Origin: an uncultured Pseudomonadota bacterium
GTDB taxonomy: Bacteria; Pseudomonadota; Gammaproteobacteria; Burkholderiales; SG8-41
Assembly (NCBI GenBank): GCA_946885605.1
Contig: CAMPGR010000006.1
Location: 1 to 59,185, forward strand
Direction: 5' to 3'
Length of the DNA: 59,185 bases
The notes under the pieces were generated by a model. The model was not told where the DNA came from, made no database searches, and worked only from the letters and a program-made list of their open reading frames with translations. Made by a program: the position numbers and the translations under genes. Below are positions 8,509 through 20,155 of this stretch, piece by piece (the stretch's first letter is position 1; each line of letters opens with the position of its first letter).

Positions 8509-8810
8509 TCGCCTGGCACAGAATCGATCCGCAGAGGAGGCGCGTCACGTTGAACGTGCACGTGCAACCCAACGCCGCGGTGAACGCCGTGGCGGGGCGC
8601 CACGGTGATGCGTTGAAGATCAGGATTGCGGCGCCTTCCGTGGAAGACAAGGCGAATCGAGCACTCATCGCCTTCCTGCAGCAAACGCTGCGCATCCGGA
8701 CGGCTCAGATTTCCATCCGGCACGGCGCGCGCGGCCGGCGCAAAACGGTGGAGATTACCGAAGCCGATGACGCGCTCGTGGAGCGCGTCGCGGCGTTGAT
8801 GCCCGACTAA
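8505..8810 (+). CDS. yggU: YggU family protein (DUF167)
   Basis: 101 residues beginning at the ATG that overlaps the yggT stop. DUF167 members are small alpha/beta proteins of unknown biochemical role, almost always found next to yggT. The family core is present: VHVQPNAAVNAVAGRHGDAL, KIRIAAPSVEDKANRALI and the SIRHGARGRRKTVEI end. The protein faces the 3' end of the convergent phospholipase-D-like gene with a 12-bp gap and no recognisable terminator. Confidence 0.85.
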   Translation: MIAWHRIDPQRRRVTLNVHVQPNAAVNAVAGRHGDALKIRIAAPSVEDKANRALIAFLQQTLRIRTAQISIRHGARGRRKTVEITEADDALVERVAALMPD

Positions 8811-8822
8811 GCCGCCGGGCGC

Positions 8823-10301
8823 TTAGAGTGCCTTCCGCTGGCGCGCAGGCGCGGCCCGGTCCTTCTCGGCTTCCCGCTTGCGCACCGCGCGCAGCTCGCG
8901 CGCGCGCACGAGCGAGGAGATCGCCACCCAGATCGCGAGGACCGCGAGCGGGATCGCAACCGCAAGCGGCCACAGCAGGCTCACCGCGGCGAATACGAGA
9001 AGCGCGACGCCGAGCCCCATCATGGTGGTCGCTTCGGCGGGCCCCAGTACGCGGCGGTTGGTGATGATCGCGCCCATGGTGTTGCCAAGGCGCAGCGCGC
9101 CAGCCGCTGCGCGCGACGTGCTGCCGCCGCGAGGGCGGCGCACATGATGCGCGGTGGGCCGCACGCGATTGCGCGCCGATAGCACGATCTCGGTCGAGCG
9201 CGCGAGATCGTCGACGTACATCGCCTCCGTTTGCGCAGCAAAGGCGTGGTCTTCCACCGCGATATCGAGCTCGTAGTTGGCGAGCCAGCTGGCTAAATTG
9301 AGATTCGACGAGCCCACGCGTGCCCAGCGCCCGTCGGCAACCGCGGTCTTTGCGTGCAGCATGGCGCCGTTCCACTCGAACACGCGGATGCCCGCTTCGA
9401 GCAGTGGGCGGTAACCCGCGCGCGAGAGCGACGAGAGCACCGGGAGGTCGCTTGTGCCGGGGACGAGGAGCCGCACGTCCACGCCGTCCCGGGCGGCCGC
9501 GCAGAGCGCCTGCACGTACACGGCGACACCCAGGAAGTAGGCGTCGGTGAGCCACAGCGTGCGGCGCGCAATCGAGGCGATGAGCTGATCGAAGCGGTAG
9601 AGCGATGCGGTGTTCGGGGCGGTCGCCAGCACCCGCACCATCATCTCCCCCGCGCGGGCAAGGCTCTCGCGCTCGACGAGTTCCGCGGGGGGAATGGGCG
9701 AGCCGATGGTCGCCCACACTTCGGCAAACGCGCGCTCGATGTCGGCGACCGCCGGCCCCTGCACCTCGACCCCGGTATCGCGCCACGGCTCGCCTCCGGG
9801 AGAGGAGGTGCCATTCCATTTTTCGCTGACGCACAGCCCCGTGACGAAACCCACGCGGCCGTCCACCGCGATCATCTTGCGGTGATCGCGCGTGAGCCAC
9901 CCGAAAGGGCTCGCAAGGCGCGGGGGGTTGAAACAGCGCACCTCGCCCCCCGCTTCGGTCAACGGCCGCCACAAGCGGCGCGAGGCTGCGCCGCGCGCGC
10001 CGATCCAGTCGTAGATCGCGCGCACGCGCACCCCGGCTCGCGCTCTGGCGGCGAGCGCCGCTACGAACTCGCGCCCGATCCGGTCGTCGGCAACGATGTA
10101 GTTCTCGAAATAGATCTTGTGCGCGGCCGATCCGATGGCCGCGAGCCACGCCGGATAGTGCTCCGTAGAGTCTTTCAATATCCGGACGTGGTTCCCGGGA
10201 ACGAGGGGCGCGCCCGCGGTGCGGGAGAACGCCTGCTCCGCGATCGCGCGCACGATCGGGGCGGCTGCGGGCGCGGGCCCTGCTCCTTCACGTAAGATCA
10301 C
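8823..10301 (-). CDS. Phospholipase D-like / cardiolipin synthase family protein
   Basis: 492 residues with two HKD motifs: [11 protein letters not shown] (H140, K142, D147) and [11 protein letters not shown] (H316, K318, D323). Two HKD boxes form the single active site of cardiolipin synthases and phospholipase D enzymes. Residues about 425-465 are strongly hydrophobic and suggest a C-terminal membrane anchor, the reverse of ClsA, whose helices are N-terminal; ClsB/ClsC types are a better comparison. I chose a GTG start at 10301, 34 bp after rng; no strong ribosome site is seen, so the start is uncertain. Confidence 0.85.
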   Translation of the reverse strand: MILREGAGPAPAAAPIVRAIAEQAFSRTAGAPLVPGNHVRILKDSTEHYPAWLAAIGSAAHKIYFENYIVADDRIGREFVAALAARARAGVRVRAIYDWIGARGAASRRLWRPLTEAGGEVRCFNPPRLASPFGWLTRDHRKMIAVDGRVGFVTGLCVSEKWNGTSSPGGEPWRDTGVEVQGPAVADIERAFAEVWATIGSPIPPAELVERESLARAGEMMVRVLATAPNTASLYRFDQLIASIARRTLWLTDAYFLGVAVYVQALCAAARDGVDVRLLVPGTSDLPVLSSLSRAGYRPLLEAGIRVFEWNGAMLHAKTAVADGRWARVGSSNLNLASWLANYELDIAVEDHAFAAQTEAMYVDDLARSTEIVLSARNRVRPTAHHVRRPRGGSTSRAAAGALRLGNTMGAIITNRRVLGPAEATTMMGLGVALLVFAAVSLLWPLAVAIPLAVLAIWVAISSLVRARELRAVRKREAEKDRAAPARQRKAL

Positions 10302-10335
10302 GATGGGGCGGTTATCGCTCGTGGTCGGAGGTCCG

Positions 10336-11790
10336 CTACACGAGGATGATGTCGAACTGTTCCTGGTTGTACACGTTTTCGACCAGCAGCGACACGGGCT
10401 TCCCGATGAAGTCCGAAAGCATCGCGAGACTCTGCGATTCCTCGTCGAGGAACTGGTCGATCACCTGCTGGGACGCGAGAATGCGGAACTCGCGCGCGTT
10501 GAACTGCCGGGACTCGCGTAGGAGCTCGCGCAAGATCTGATAACAGACGGTTTGCGCGGTCTTGAGTTCCCCGCGCCCCTGGCAGGTCGGGCACGGCTCG
10601 CACAGCACGTGGGCGAGGCTCTCACGCGTGCGCTTGCGCGTCATCTCGACGAGTCCGAGCTGGGTGAACCCGTTCACCGTCATGCGGGTGCGGTCGCGGG
10701 CGAGCGCCTTGCGGAACTCGTTCAGCACGGCGTTGCGGTGCTCCTCGCTGTCCATATCGATGAAGTCGATGATGATGATGCCGCCCAGGTTTCTCAGGCG
10801 CAGCTGCCGCGCGATCACCTGCGCCGCTTCGAGATTGGTCTTGAAGATGGTGTCGTCGAAGCTGCGCACGCCCACATAGCCGCCGGTGTTGACGTCGATC
10901 GTGGTGAGCGCCTCGGTCTGGTCGATGATGAGGTAGCCGCCGGACTTCAACTCCACCCGGCGCGCGAGCGCCTTCTCGATCTCGTCCTCGACGCCGTAAA
11001 GGTCGAAGAGCGGACGCTCGCCCTGGTAGTGCTCGATGCGCTCCACCACGTTCGGCGTGAATTCCTGCGCGAACGTCTGCATGCTCTGGAACGTCTCGTG
11101 CGAGTCCACCATGATGCGCGTCGTCTCTTCATGCACGAAATCGCGCAGCACGCGGAGACTCAGGTTGAGATCCTGGTAGAGCAGGGTGAGCGGGGCCGCC
11201 GTCTGCGCCCGCTCCTGGATGCCGCGCCAGAGCTTGCGCAGGTACTCGACGTCGGAGGCGAGCTCGCGGTCGGCCGCGGTCTCGGCCATCGTGCGGATGA
11301 TGAAGCCGCCCTTCTCGTCCGGCGGGAGCAGCTGCTGCAGCTTCACGCGCAAGTGCTGGCGCTCCTCCTCGTCCTCGATCCGCTGCGAGATCCCGATGTG
11401 GGATTCCTGCGGCAGGTACACCAGGAAACGCCCGGCGATGCTGATCTGCGTCGAGAGGCGCGCGCCTTTGGTGCCGATCGGGTCCTTCGCAACCTGCACC
11501 ATGAGATTCTGCCCCTCGGCAAGCAGCTTCTCGATCGGCGTCTCGTGCTCGCCCGAGTGGCGGTTTCCCCAGATGTCCGCGACGTGGAGGAACGCTGCGC
11601 GTTCACCGCCGATGTCGATGAACGCCGACTGCATGCCGGGCAGCACGCGCAACACCCGGCCCATGTAGATGTTGCCGACCAACCCCCGCGCGCTCGCGCG
11701 CTCCACGTGCAATTCCTGCGTGACGCCATGCTCGATGACTGCGACACGCGTTTCCTGCGGCGTAACATTGATGAGGATTTCCTCGATCAT
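10336..11790 (-). CDS. rng: Ribonuclease G
   Basis: 484 residues, the RNase G length (no RNase E scaffold tail). It is an endoribonuclease that matures the 5' end of 16S rRNA and cuts selected mRNAs. An S1 domain lies near residues 38-125 ([20 protein letters not shown]). The DNase I-like catalytic region holds the metal-binding aspartates in [12 protein letters not shown] and IIIIDFIDM. The zinc-link CEPCPTCQG that joins subunits is intact. The gene follows maf by 17 bp, a linkage common in proteobacteria. Confidence 0.96.
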   Translation of the reverse strand: MIEEILINVTPQETRVAVIEHGVTQELHVERASARGLVGNIYMGRVLRVLPGMQSAFIDIGGERAAFLHVADIWGNRHSGEHETPIEKLLAEGQNLMVQVAKDPIGTKGARLSTQISIAGRFLVYLPQESHIGISQRIEDEEERQHLRVKLQQLLPPDEKGGFIIRTMAETAADRELASDVEYLRKLWRGIQERAQTAAPLTLLYQDLNLSLRVLRDFVHEETTRIMVDSHETFQSMQTFAQEFTPNVVERIEHYQGERPLFDLYGVEDEIEKALARRVELKSGGYLIIDQTEALTTIDVNTGGYVGVRSFDDTIFKTNLEAAQVIARQLRLRNLGGIIIIDFIDMDSEEHRNAVLNEFRKALARDRTRMTVNGFTQLGLVEMTRKRTRESLAHVLCEPCPTCQGRGELKTAQTVCYQILRELLRESRQFNAREFRILASQQVIDQFLDEESQSLAMLSDFIGKPVSLLVENVYNQEQFDIILV

Positions 11791-11807
11791 CGCCGGGAGC
11801 GGGGTGA

Positions 11808-12422
11808 TCAGACAGTTTCGATGTCAAACCTGCGCAAGAGCTCCGCGGTTTCGGCAAGCGGCAAGCCCATGATGCCGGAATAACTGCCCGCAATGCGGGA
11901 GATGAAAGCCGCGGCACGACCCTGTATGGCGTAGGCGCCCGCCTTGCCGAACGGTTCGCCGAAAGCGATGTAGCGCTGGATCTCCGGGGGCGAAAGCGGC
12001 CGGAACTGCACCGTCGAAACCGACAGCGCGCTTTCCACGCGATCGCGCAGCGCGACGGCGACGGCCGTCATTACCTCGTGCTCGCGGCCCGAAAGCGCTG
12101 AAAGGATCTGCGCCGCGTGCTCGATGCTTTCCGGCTTGCCGATCACCGTCCCGTCGAGGACGACCGTCGTGTCGGCGCCTAGTGCAGGATGCGGGCGGAG
12201 TCCGCGCTGCAGGGCCACACGCGCTGCGATTTCCGCCTTGATGCGAGCGATGCGCACGACGTAGTCGCGCGGCGCCTCGCCCTCGAGCAGCGCCTCATCC
12301 ACGTCGCGCCCGCGACGCGGATCATCCCTCAGAAGAAGCAGCTCGAAATTGACGCCGATCTGGCGCAGCAGTTCGCGGCGACGCGGGCTGCGCGAGGCGA
12401 GGTATATACGCTTGTCCGACAT
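11808..12422 (-). CDS. maf: Maf-like nucleoside triphosphate pyrophosphatase
   Basis: 204 residues from the ATG at 12422. The upstream extension to 12467 is alanine-rich and unlike the family. Maf proteins hydrolyse non-canonical or selected NTPs (dTTP/UTP or m7GTP) to monophosphates. Family signatures are the N-terminal LASRSPRRRELL, the ALGADTTVVLDGTVIGKP block and GAYAIQGRAAAFI followed by GSYSGIMGLPL. The QGRAA and GSYS elements look more like the YhdE (dTTP/UTP) subfamily. Downstream is rng. Confidence 0.92.
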   Translation of the reverse strand: MSDKRIYLASRSPRRRELLRQIGVNFELLLLRDDPRRGRDVDEALLEGEAPRDYVVRIARIKAEIAARVALQRGLRPHPALGADTTVVLDGTVIGKPESIEHAAQILSALSGREHEVMTAVAVALRDRVESALSVSTVQFRPLSPPEIQRYIAFGEPFGKAGAYAIQGRAAAFISRIAGSYSGIMGLPLAETAELLRRFDIETV

Positions 12423-12515
12423 TGTGTTTGTTATCCCCCAAGCGGCGGCCGCGCACGCGCCGGCCACACCGCAAACCGCCCCAATGCTACTCCACTCGCC
12501 CGCGTTGCCAAAGCT

Positions 12516-12995
12516 TCAGGCCCGGTGATACGGATGACCGCTCAATATCGAGAGCGCCCGATACAGCTGCTCCGCGAGCACGACGCGCACGAGTGCGTGG
12601 GGCAAAGTGAGCTTCGAAAGCGACCAGAGCAGATCGGCTTCCTCCTTGAGGGCGGGCGCGGTGCCATCGGCTCCGCCGATGATGAAAGCGACATCCCGCC
12701 CCTCCTCTCGCCAGCGCGCCATGCGACCCGCAAGCCCCGGCGTGGACAATTCCGTGCCGCGCTCGTCCAGCACCACCTTGTAGCAGCGCGCCGGAAGCGC
12801 CGCGGCTATTCTTTCATGCTCCGCTTCGAGAAGCCGTTGCACCGCGGCCGGGCTTGGGTCGCTGCCGCGCGCGGCGGGCTTGATCTCCTTCAGTGCGAGC
12901 GGCGCCTCGCGCGGCAGGCGGCGCGCGTACTCCTCGAAGCCCGCGCGCACCCACTCCGGCACCCGGTGTCCGACCGCCACAACGACGAACTTCAC
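12516..12995 (-). CDS. rlmH: 23S rRNA pseudouridine-1915 N3-methyltransferase RlmH
   Basis: 159 residues with a GTG start whose last bases overlap the rsfS stop (GTGA). RlmH is a SPOUT-class SAM-dependent enzyme that methylates pseudouridine 1915 in helix 69 of mature 70S ribosomes. The family features are the GHRVPEWVRAGFEEYARRLP start, VVLDERGTELST, the knot region FIIGGADG and the C-terminal LPHALVRVVLAEQLYRAL with ILSGHPYHR. Length and motif spacing fit E. coli RlmH (155 residues). The rsfS-rlmH pair is conserved widely. Confidence 0.95.
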   Translation of the reverse strand: MKFVVVAVGHRVPEWVRAGFEEYARRLPREAPLALKEIKPAARGSDPSPAAVQRLLEAEHERIAAALPARCYKVVLDERGTELSTPGLAGRMARWREEGRDVAFIIGGADGTAPALKEEADLLWSLSKLTLPHALVRVVLAEQLYRALSILSGHPYHRA

Positions 12996-13351
12996 GCCGC
13001 GGAACGTGCGTTGCGTCGCTTCGTGCGCTTCACCGGTGTCCAGAGCTCCTCGAGATTGTAGTACTGGCGCGCGCCGGGCTGCATGATGTGGACGATGATC
13101 GTGCCCAGATCGACGAGTATCCATTCTCCGGCCTGCTCGCCCTCGACGCCGTGTACGTTAGCGCCGAGCGCCTTGATCTTTTCCTGGACGCGATTGGAAA
13201 GCGCCTTGCTCTGGCGGGTGGAATCGGCGCTTGCGATGATCACTTTATCGAACAGCGACGTCATTTTCTTGACGTCCAGAACCACGATATCGCGCGCCTT
13301 GACGTCTTCCAGCGCCGCCACCGTGGCCTTCACGAGCTTGTCGATCCTCAT
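12992..13351 (-). CDS. rsfS: Ribosomal silencing factor RsfS
   Basis: 119 residues from the ATG at 13351, with AGGAGG 5-6 nt upstream. RsfS binds ribosomal protein L14 on the large subunit and blocks subunit joining when nutrients are scarce. Family motifs include DIVVLDVKKMTSLFDKVIIAS, DSTRQSKALS, GEWILVDLGTIIVHIM and the YYNLEELW end, given here as short pieces of a continuous fold. It lies between nadD and rlmH, its usual place. A GC hairpin at 13371-13397 sits just ahead of the ribosome site. Confidence 0.96.
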   Translation of the reverse strand: MRIDKLVKATVAALEDVKARDIVVLDVKKMTSLFDKVIIASADSTRQSKALSNRVQEKIKALGANVHGVEGEQAGEWILVDLGTIIVHIMQPGARQYYNLEELWTPVKRTKRRNARSAA

Positions 13352-13370
13352 CGACCTCCTGTTGGAATCA

Positions 13371-13397
13371 GCGCAAACGGGTGCGGCCCATTTGCGC
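13371..13397 (-). promoter_or_regulatory. GC-rich hairpin in the nadD-rsfS gap
   Basis: On the minus strand the arms GCGCAAA and TTTGCGC, then a G-T wobble and GGG/CCC, give an 11-bp stem with a 5-nt loop. It lies between the nadD stop and the rsfS ribosome site, with no U-tract. It may be an mRNA processing or stability element rather than a terminator. Confidence 0.4.
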
Positions 13398-13421
13398 GGG
13401 GAAGATATTGCCGGGCACGCA

Positions 13422-14081
13422 TCAGGCGTAGAGCCTTCTCGACTGAATATAATCGAGTACCACATCGGGAAGCAAATAACGCGGACTCCTGCCCGAGCGG
13501 ATCAATTCGCGTATCGCCGTTGCCGAAATGTCGAGCAACGTCATGGCGACGACGGCAATCCCGCCCGCGGGTGCGAGATGCACGGCGAGCGGCTCCCCGA
13601 GCAAGCGGGCGCGGTACTCGCGCGCGAGCGCCTCCGGCATGCGCGCCTGCCAGTTCTCCACCGGGAAGCCCGGCCGGTGGGCGACCACGATGTGCGCGAG
13701 CTCGAAAAGCTCGCGCCAGCGGTGCCAGGTCGCGAGCTCGAGAAATGCATCGGCGCCCACGAGCAGGCACAAGGAGCGCTCGCGCCCCAGCTCCTCTCGC
13801 AACTCCGCAAGTGTATCCACGGTGTAAGCGGGTCCGCTGCGCAGAATCTCACGCTCGTCGACATTGAAGAGGCAATTGTCTCGCACGGCGAGCTTCACCA
13901 TCGCGAGCCGCTCTCCCGGCGGCAGGCGCGGAGCCGCGCGGTGCGGCGGTGTGCCGCTCGGCACGAAACGCACTTCCGAAAGTTTCAGCGCCTCACCGAC
14001 CTGCTGGCCGAGCCGCAGGTGGCCATAGTGGATGGGATCGAATGTGCCGCCGAGAATGCCGATGGGCGCGAATGCGGTCAC
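13422..14081 (-). CDS. nadD: Nicotinate-nucleotide adenylyltransferase
   Basis: 219 residues with a GTG start at 14081. NadD joins nicotinate mononucleotide and ATP to give deamido-NAD, an essential step of NAD synthesis. The nucleotidyltransferase motif ILGGTFDPIHYGHLRLG with its HxGH is at the N-terminus, and the C-terminal ISATAIRELIRSG is the (S/T)xTxxR ATP-phosphate motif. LCLLVGADAFLELATWHRW and VVAHRPGF are also typical. The reading frame is open further upstream but has no family similarity before TAFAPIGILGG. It lies 20 bp after aceF. Confidence 0.95.
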   Translation of the reverse strand: MTAFAPIGILGGTFDPIHYGHLRLGQQVGEALKLSEVRFVPSGTPPHRAAPRLPPGERLAMVKLAVRDNCLFNVDEREILRSGPAYTVDTLAELREELGRERSLCLLVGADAFLELATWHRWRELFELAHIVVAHRPGFPVENWQARMPEALAREYRARLLGEPLAVHLAPAGGIAVVAMTLLDISATAIRELIRSGRSPRYLLPDVVLDYIQSRRLYA

Positions 14082-14101
14082 GGTGCACGAATGACCGACG
14101 C

Positions 14102-15466
14102 TTACAGCACGAGCCGGCGAATGTCCGACAGCACGCTTGCAAGGTACGAGATGAAACGCGCGCCTTGCGCGCCGTCGATCACCCGGTGGTCGTACGAAAG
14201 CGAGAGCGGCAGCATGAGCCGCGGGACGAATTCTTTGCCCTGCCACACCGGTCTCATCATGGCTTTGCCCACGCCCAGGATTGCGACCTCGGGCGCATTG
14301 ATGATCGGCGTAAAGTTGGTGCCGCCAATGCCGCCCAAGCTGGAGATCGAGAAGCAGCCCCCCTGCAAATCGGCCGGCGCGATCTTGCCCTCGCGCATGC
14401 GCGCGCTCACTTCCCCGAGTTCCTTCGCAAGCTCGAGCAGGCCCTTCTTGTCCACGTCGCGAATCACTGGAACGACCAGGCCGTTTGGCGTATCGACCGC
14501 GATGCCTATGTGATAGTAGCGCTTCAGCACGAGGCTCTCGCCATCTGCGGCGAGGGAAGCGTTGAACTCGGGATGCTGCTTCAGCGCGACCACTGAAGCC
14601 TTCATGAGAAAACCGAGTATCGTAAGCCTGATGCCGCTTCGCTTCGCTTCCTCGGCCTGTGCCTTCCGGAACGCTTCGAGCTCGGTGATGTCGGCTTCAT
14701 CGTGCTGCGTGACATGCGGAATGCTCAGCCAGTTGCGGTGCAGGTTGGCCGCCGACAGCTTACGTATGCGTGAGAGCGGCCGCGTTTCGATGGGGCCGAA
14801 TTTTGCATAATCGACCTGTGGCGGCGGCGGCAGGCTGAGCCCGACGCCACCCGGCTCGCCGCCACGCCGCCGCGCAAGCTCGCCCTTCACGAAGTTTTGA
14901 ACGTCTTCCTTGAGGATGCGCCCTTTCGGTCCCGTCCCCTGCACGCGCGCGAGATCGACTCCGAATTCCCGTGCGAGCCGGCGCACTGCGGGGCTCGCGT
15001 GCGCCTTGACAAAGCCGGCCTCGTCGAACTGCACCTCTCCGCGCGGAGGGAGCGGCGCGTGGGTAGCGGGCAGCGCGTGCGGCACGAGCTGCGGCTGCGC
15101 CGGCTCGACCTTCGCGGTGGGCGCAGGCTTTTTTTCGGGCGCCCGGGCCTTCTCGGGCGCCGCCGCGGGCTTTTCGGCAACCGCTGCAGCGGGTTCCGTG
15201 CCGTCGTGACCGGCCGCTGCGCCATCCCCCGCCTCGAGCACGACGACCGACGAGCCCTGGGAGACCTTGTCCCCGACCTTCACTCTCACTTCCTTCACCA
15301 CCCCACTCGCCGGGGAAGGCACTTCCATCGTGGCCTTGTCGGATTCGAGCGTGATGAGCGAATCCTCCTGTTTCACCCTGTCTCCCGGCCCGACGAGGAC
15401 TTCGATCACCGGCACGTCCCTGAAGTCACCGATGTCCGGCACCTTCACTTCGACGATATTGCTCAT
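14102..15466 (-). CDS. aceF: Dihydrolipoamide acetyltransferase (pyruvate dehydrogenase E2)
   Basis: 454 residues. E2 forms the core of the pyruvate dehydrogenase complex and transfers the acetyl group from lipoate to CoA. There is a single N-terminal lipoyl domain with the modified lysine K44 in LESDKATMEV, an alanine/proline/lysine-rich linker (about 85-140), an E1/E3-binding domain (ASPAVRRLAREFGVDL with GTGPKGRILKEDV) and a C-terminal catalytic domain ending in LSLSYDHRVIDGAQGARF, which holds the active-site histidine and aspartate. One lipoyl domain is fewer than the three of E. coli. It lies 6 nt after aceE. Confidence 0.96.
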   Translation of the reverse strand: MSNIVEVKVPDIGDFRDVPVIEVLVGPGDRVKQEDSLITLESDKATMEVPSPASGVVKEVRVKVGDKVSQGSSVVVLEAGDGAAAGHDGTEPAAAVAEKPAAAPEKARAPEKKPAPTAKVEPAQPQLVPHALPATHAPLPPRGEVQFDEAGFVKAHASPAVRRLAREFGVDLARVQGTGPKGRILKEDVQNFVKGELARRRGGEPGGVGLSLPPPPQVDYAKFGPIETRPLSRIRKLSAANLHRNWLSIPHVTQHDEADITELEAFRKAQAEEAKRSGIRLTILGFLMKASVVALKQHPEFNASLAADGESLVLKRYYHIGIAVDTPNGLVVPVIRDVDKKGLLELAKELGEVSARMREGKIAPADLQGGCFSISSLGGIGGTNFTPIINAPEVAILGVGKAMMRPVWQGKEFVPRLMLPLSLSYDHRVIDGAQGARFISYLASVLSDIRRLVL

Positions 15467-15472
15467 TGTTAT

Positions 15473-18145
<2,673 letters not shown>

Positions 18146-18218
18146 GGCGGTCACCTGTATGAAGCCATTCCAGAAAGAAGCTCGAGGAATTCCCGAAAGA
18201 TGCAGGGCAGGCGAATCG

Positions 18219-18227
18219 ATTATAGCA
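18219..18227 (-). promoter_or_regulatory. Extended -10 promoter upstream of aceE
   Basis: The minus strand reads TGCTATAAT, a perfect -10 hexamer with the TGn extension that lets sigma-70 work without a good -35. I see no clear -35 hexamer at 17 bp. It is 74 bp ahead of the aceE ATG in an otherwise empty 145-bp gap, so it is the likely start of the aceE-aceF-nadD series. Confidence 0.6.
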
Positions 18228-18290
18228 CCGCACTTTCACGCATCGCGCATGCTGCAGCGCAGTGAACGCGCAAGGTGCGTTCGAAGTTCG

Positions 18291-19057
18291 TCACTTCGCT
18301 GCCATGCGCAATGCACCGTCGAGACGAATCACTTCACCGTTCAACATGGGATTCTCGATGATGTGGAGCACGAGCGTCGCAAATTCCGCGGGCGCGCCGA
18401 GGCGAGGAGGAAACGGAACCTGCGCGCCAAGCGAGGCGCGCACTTCCGCGCTCATGCTTTCCATCATCGGTGTTTCGAATACGCCCGGCGCAATCGTCAT
18501 CACGCGTATGGCGGCGTGCGCGAGTTCGCGCGCTGCGGGCAGCGTCATGCCGACAATGCCCGCCTTCGCTGCACTGTAGGCCACCTGCCCGGTCTGGCCT
18601 TCGAAGGCGGCGATGGACGCGGTATTGATGACAACGCCGCGCTCTCCGTGTGCGGCGGGGGCGTTCCTTTCCATGGCCTGCGCGGCAAAGCGCATCACGT
18701 TGAATGTTCCGATGACGTTGACATTCATTACGCGAACGAAGGAATCGAGGCGGTGCAGGCCGCCGCGCCCGAGCAGGCGCTCGGCCAGCGCGACGCCCGC
18801 GCAGCTTATCGCGCCGTGCAGCGCGCCGAAGCGCTGGAGCGCGGCATCGACGGCGGCGGCGACAGCGGCTTCGTCGGAGACATCGGTGCGCACGAAGAGG
18901 GCGGACGCGCCGAGTTCCCCGGCAATTCGCTGTCCGGCTTCCTCGTTCAGATCGGCGATGACGATACGCGCGCCCGCTTCCGCCGATGGCGCGCGGTCGC
19001 AGCGCCGAGACCGGAGCCGCCGCCCGTGACGAGAAAAGTAAGTCCGCCGGCTTGCAT
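18291..19057 (-). pseudogene. SDR-family 3-hydroxyacyl-CoA dehydrogenase, broken by a frameshift
   Basis: The gene starts at the ATG at 19057 ([20 protein letters not shown], the NAD-binding TGxxxGxG motif) but the frame shifts after about 24 codons. From roughly 18985 the homology continues in another frame: [42 protein letters not shown] (catalytic S, Y, K) and so on to the TGA at 18291. The reading is explained by one missing base around 18984-18986, where ARH and then LAEAG would be expected. The full product would be a type II 3-hydroxyacyl-CoA dehydrogenase of about 255 residues, acting in fatty-acid or branched-chain oxidation. It is either a real null allele or an assembly error. Confidence 0.8.
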
Positions 19058-19145
19058 CCGATCTACCTGTAGCGGAACCAACGCGCCATCCACAGCGCCT
19101 TCGATCGGCCCATGCGCGCGAGCGATACGCGCGTCGCGCACCTCA

Positions 19146-20117
19146 TCACTCGACCTTGATCCCGGCCTCGCGCGCGAGCTTCGCCTTCTTCAGGAATTCC
19201 GCGCGGATATACGCGGCGAAATCATCGGGAGAAGCGCTCGCGGCAAGCTCGACGCCGCGCTCGAGGAACCGCTTGTGAAGTTCCGGCACGCGAACCGCTT
19301 TGGCCACTTCGGCATGCAGCCGCGTGACGACCTCGCGCGGCGTGCCGGCAGGCGCGACGAGTCCGTTGAACGTGATGTCTTCGAAGCCGCGCACGCCGGA
19401 CTCGTCTATCGTGGGAAGATGGGGAAAGAGCGGCGAGCGCTCGAGGCTCGTCACGGCGAGCGCCCGGAGCTTGCCCGCGCGGATATGCGGCGCGGAGGTG
19501 CTCACCTGATCGAACATCATCGCGACCTGTCCGCTGATGACATCGACGATGGCCTGCGCATTCCCTTTGTACGGCACGTGGAGCATCTTCACGCGGGCGT
19601 GCCGATTGAAGAGCTCGGCCGCCATGTGCCCGGTGCCCCCCGTGCCGGCCGAGGCGTACGAGATTTCGCCGGGGCGGGCCTTGGCGAGCGCGACCAGTTC
19701 CCGCACCGACCGCACCGGCAGCGCGGGATTCACGACGAGGACCTGCGGCACGCGGCAGGTGAGGGAGACGGCGGCGAAGTCCTTCAACGGGTCGTACCCG
19801 GGGTTCGACACGAGCGAAGGCACCACGGCGAAAGTGTTGGCCATGGCGAGCAGCGTGTAGCCGTCGGGGGATGATTTGGCGACGAGATGCGTGCCGAGAA
19901 GACCGCTCGCGCCCGGGCGATTGTCCACGATCACCTGCTGCCCCAGGCTCTGGGCGAGAGGTTGTGCGACCGCGCGCGCAACGAGGTCGACGTTTCCGCC
20001 CGCGGCAAAGGGCACGATGATGCGCACCGGACGCGACGGGTAGCTGGCGTTCTGCGCCTCGGCGAGCGTCGCGCCGACCAGGAGAAGTGCAGCAGAGACC
20101 GCAATGCCTGCCTTCAT
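19146..20117 (-). CDS. Bug/TctC-family tripartite tricarboxylate transporter substrate-binding protein
   Basis: 323 residues with an N-terminal signal peptide (about 1-21, ending LAEAQ), so periplasmic. Family signatures are YPSRPVRIIVPFAAGGNVDL, the VIVDNRPGASG segment, GYTLLAMANTFAV and MLHVPYKGNAQAIVDVISGQ, which shape the ligand pocket. The ligand is not predictable. Bug proteins are greatly expanded in Burkholderiales and often stand apart from any tctA/tctB membrane genes, as here. GAGGAGCGGGCG precedes the ATG. It lies between phaC and the frameshifted SDR gene. Confidence 0.92.
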   Translation of the reverse strand: MKAGIAVSAALLLVGATLAEAQNASYPSRPVRIIVPFAAGGNVDLVARAVAQPLAQSLGQQVIVDNRPGASGLLGTHLVAKSSPDGYTLLAMANTFAVVPSLVSNPGYDPLKDFAAVSLTCRVPQVLVVNPALPVRSVRELVALAKARPGEISYASAGTGGTGHMAAELFNRHARVKMLHVPYKGNAQAIVDVISGQVAMMFDQVSTSAPHIRAGKLRALAVTSLERSPLFPHLPTIDESGVRGFEDITFNGLVAPAGTPREVVTRLHAEVAKAVRVPELHKRFLERGVELAASASPDDFAAYIRAEFLKKAKLAREAGIKVE

Positions 20118-20155
20118 CGCCCGCTCCTCCGAGGCGGGCCTCCAGCACCCGCCTT

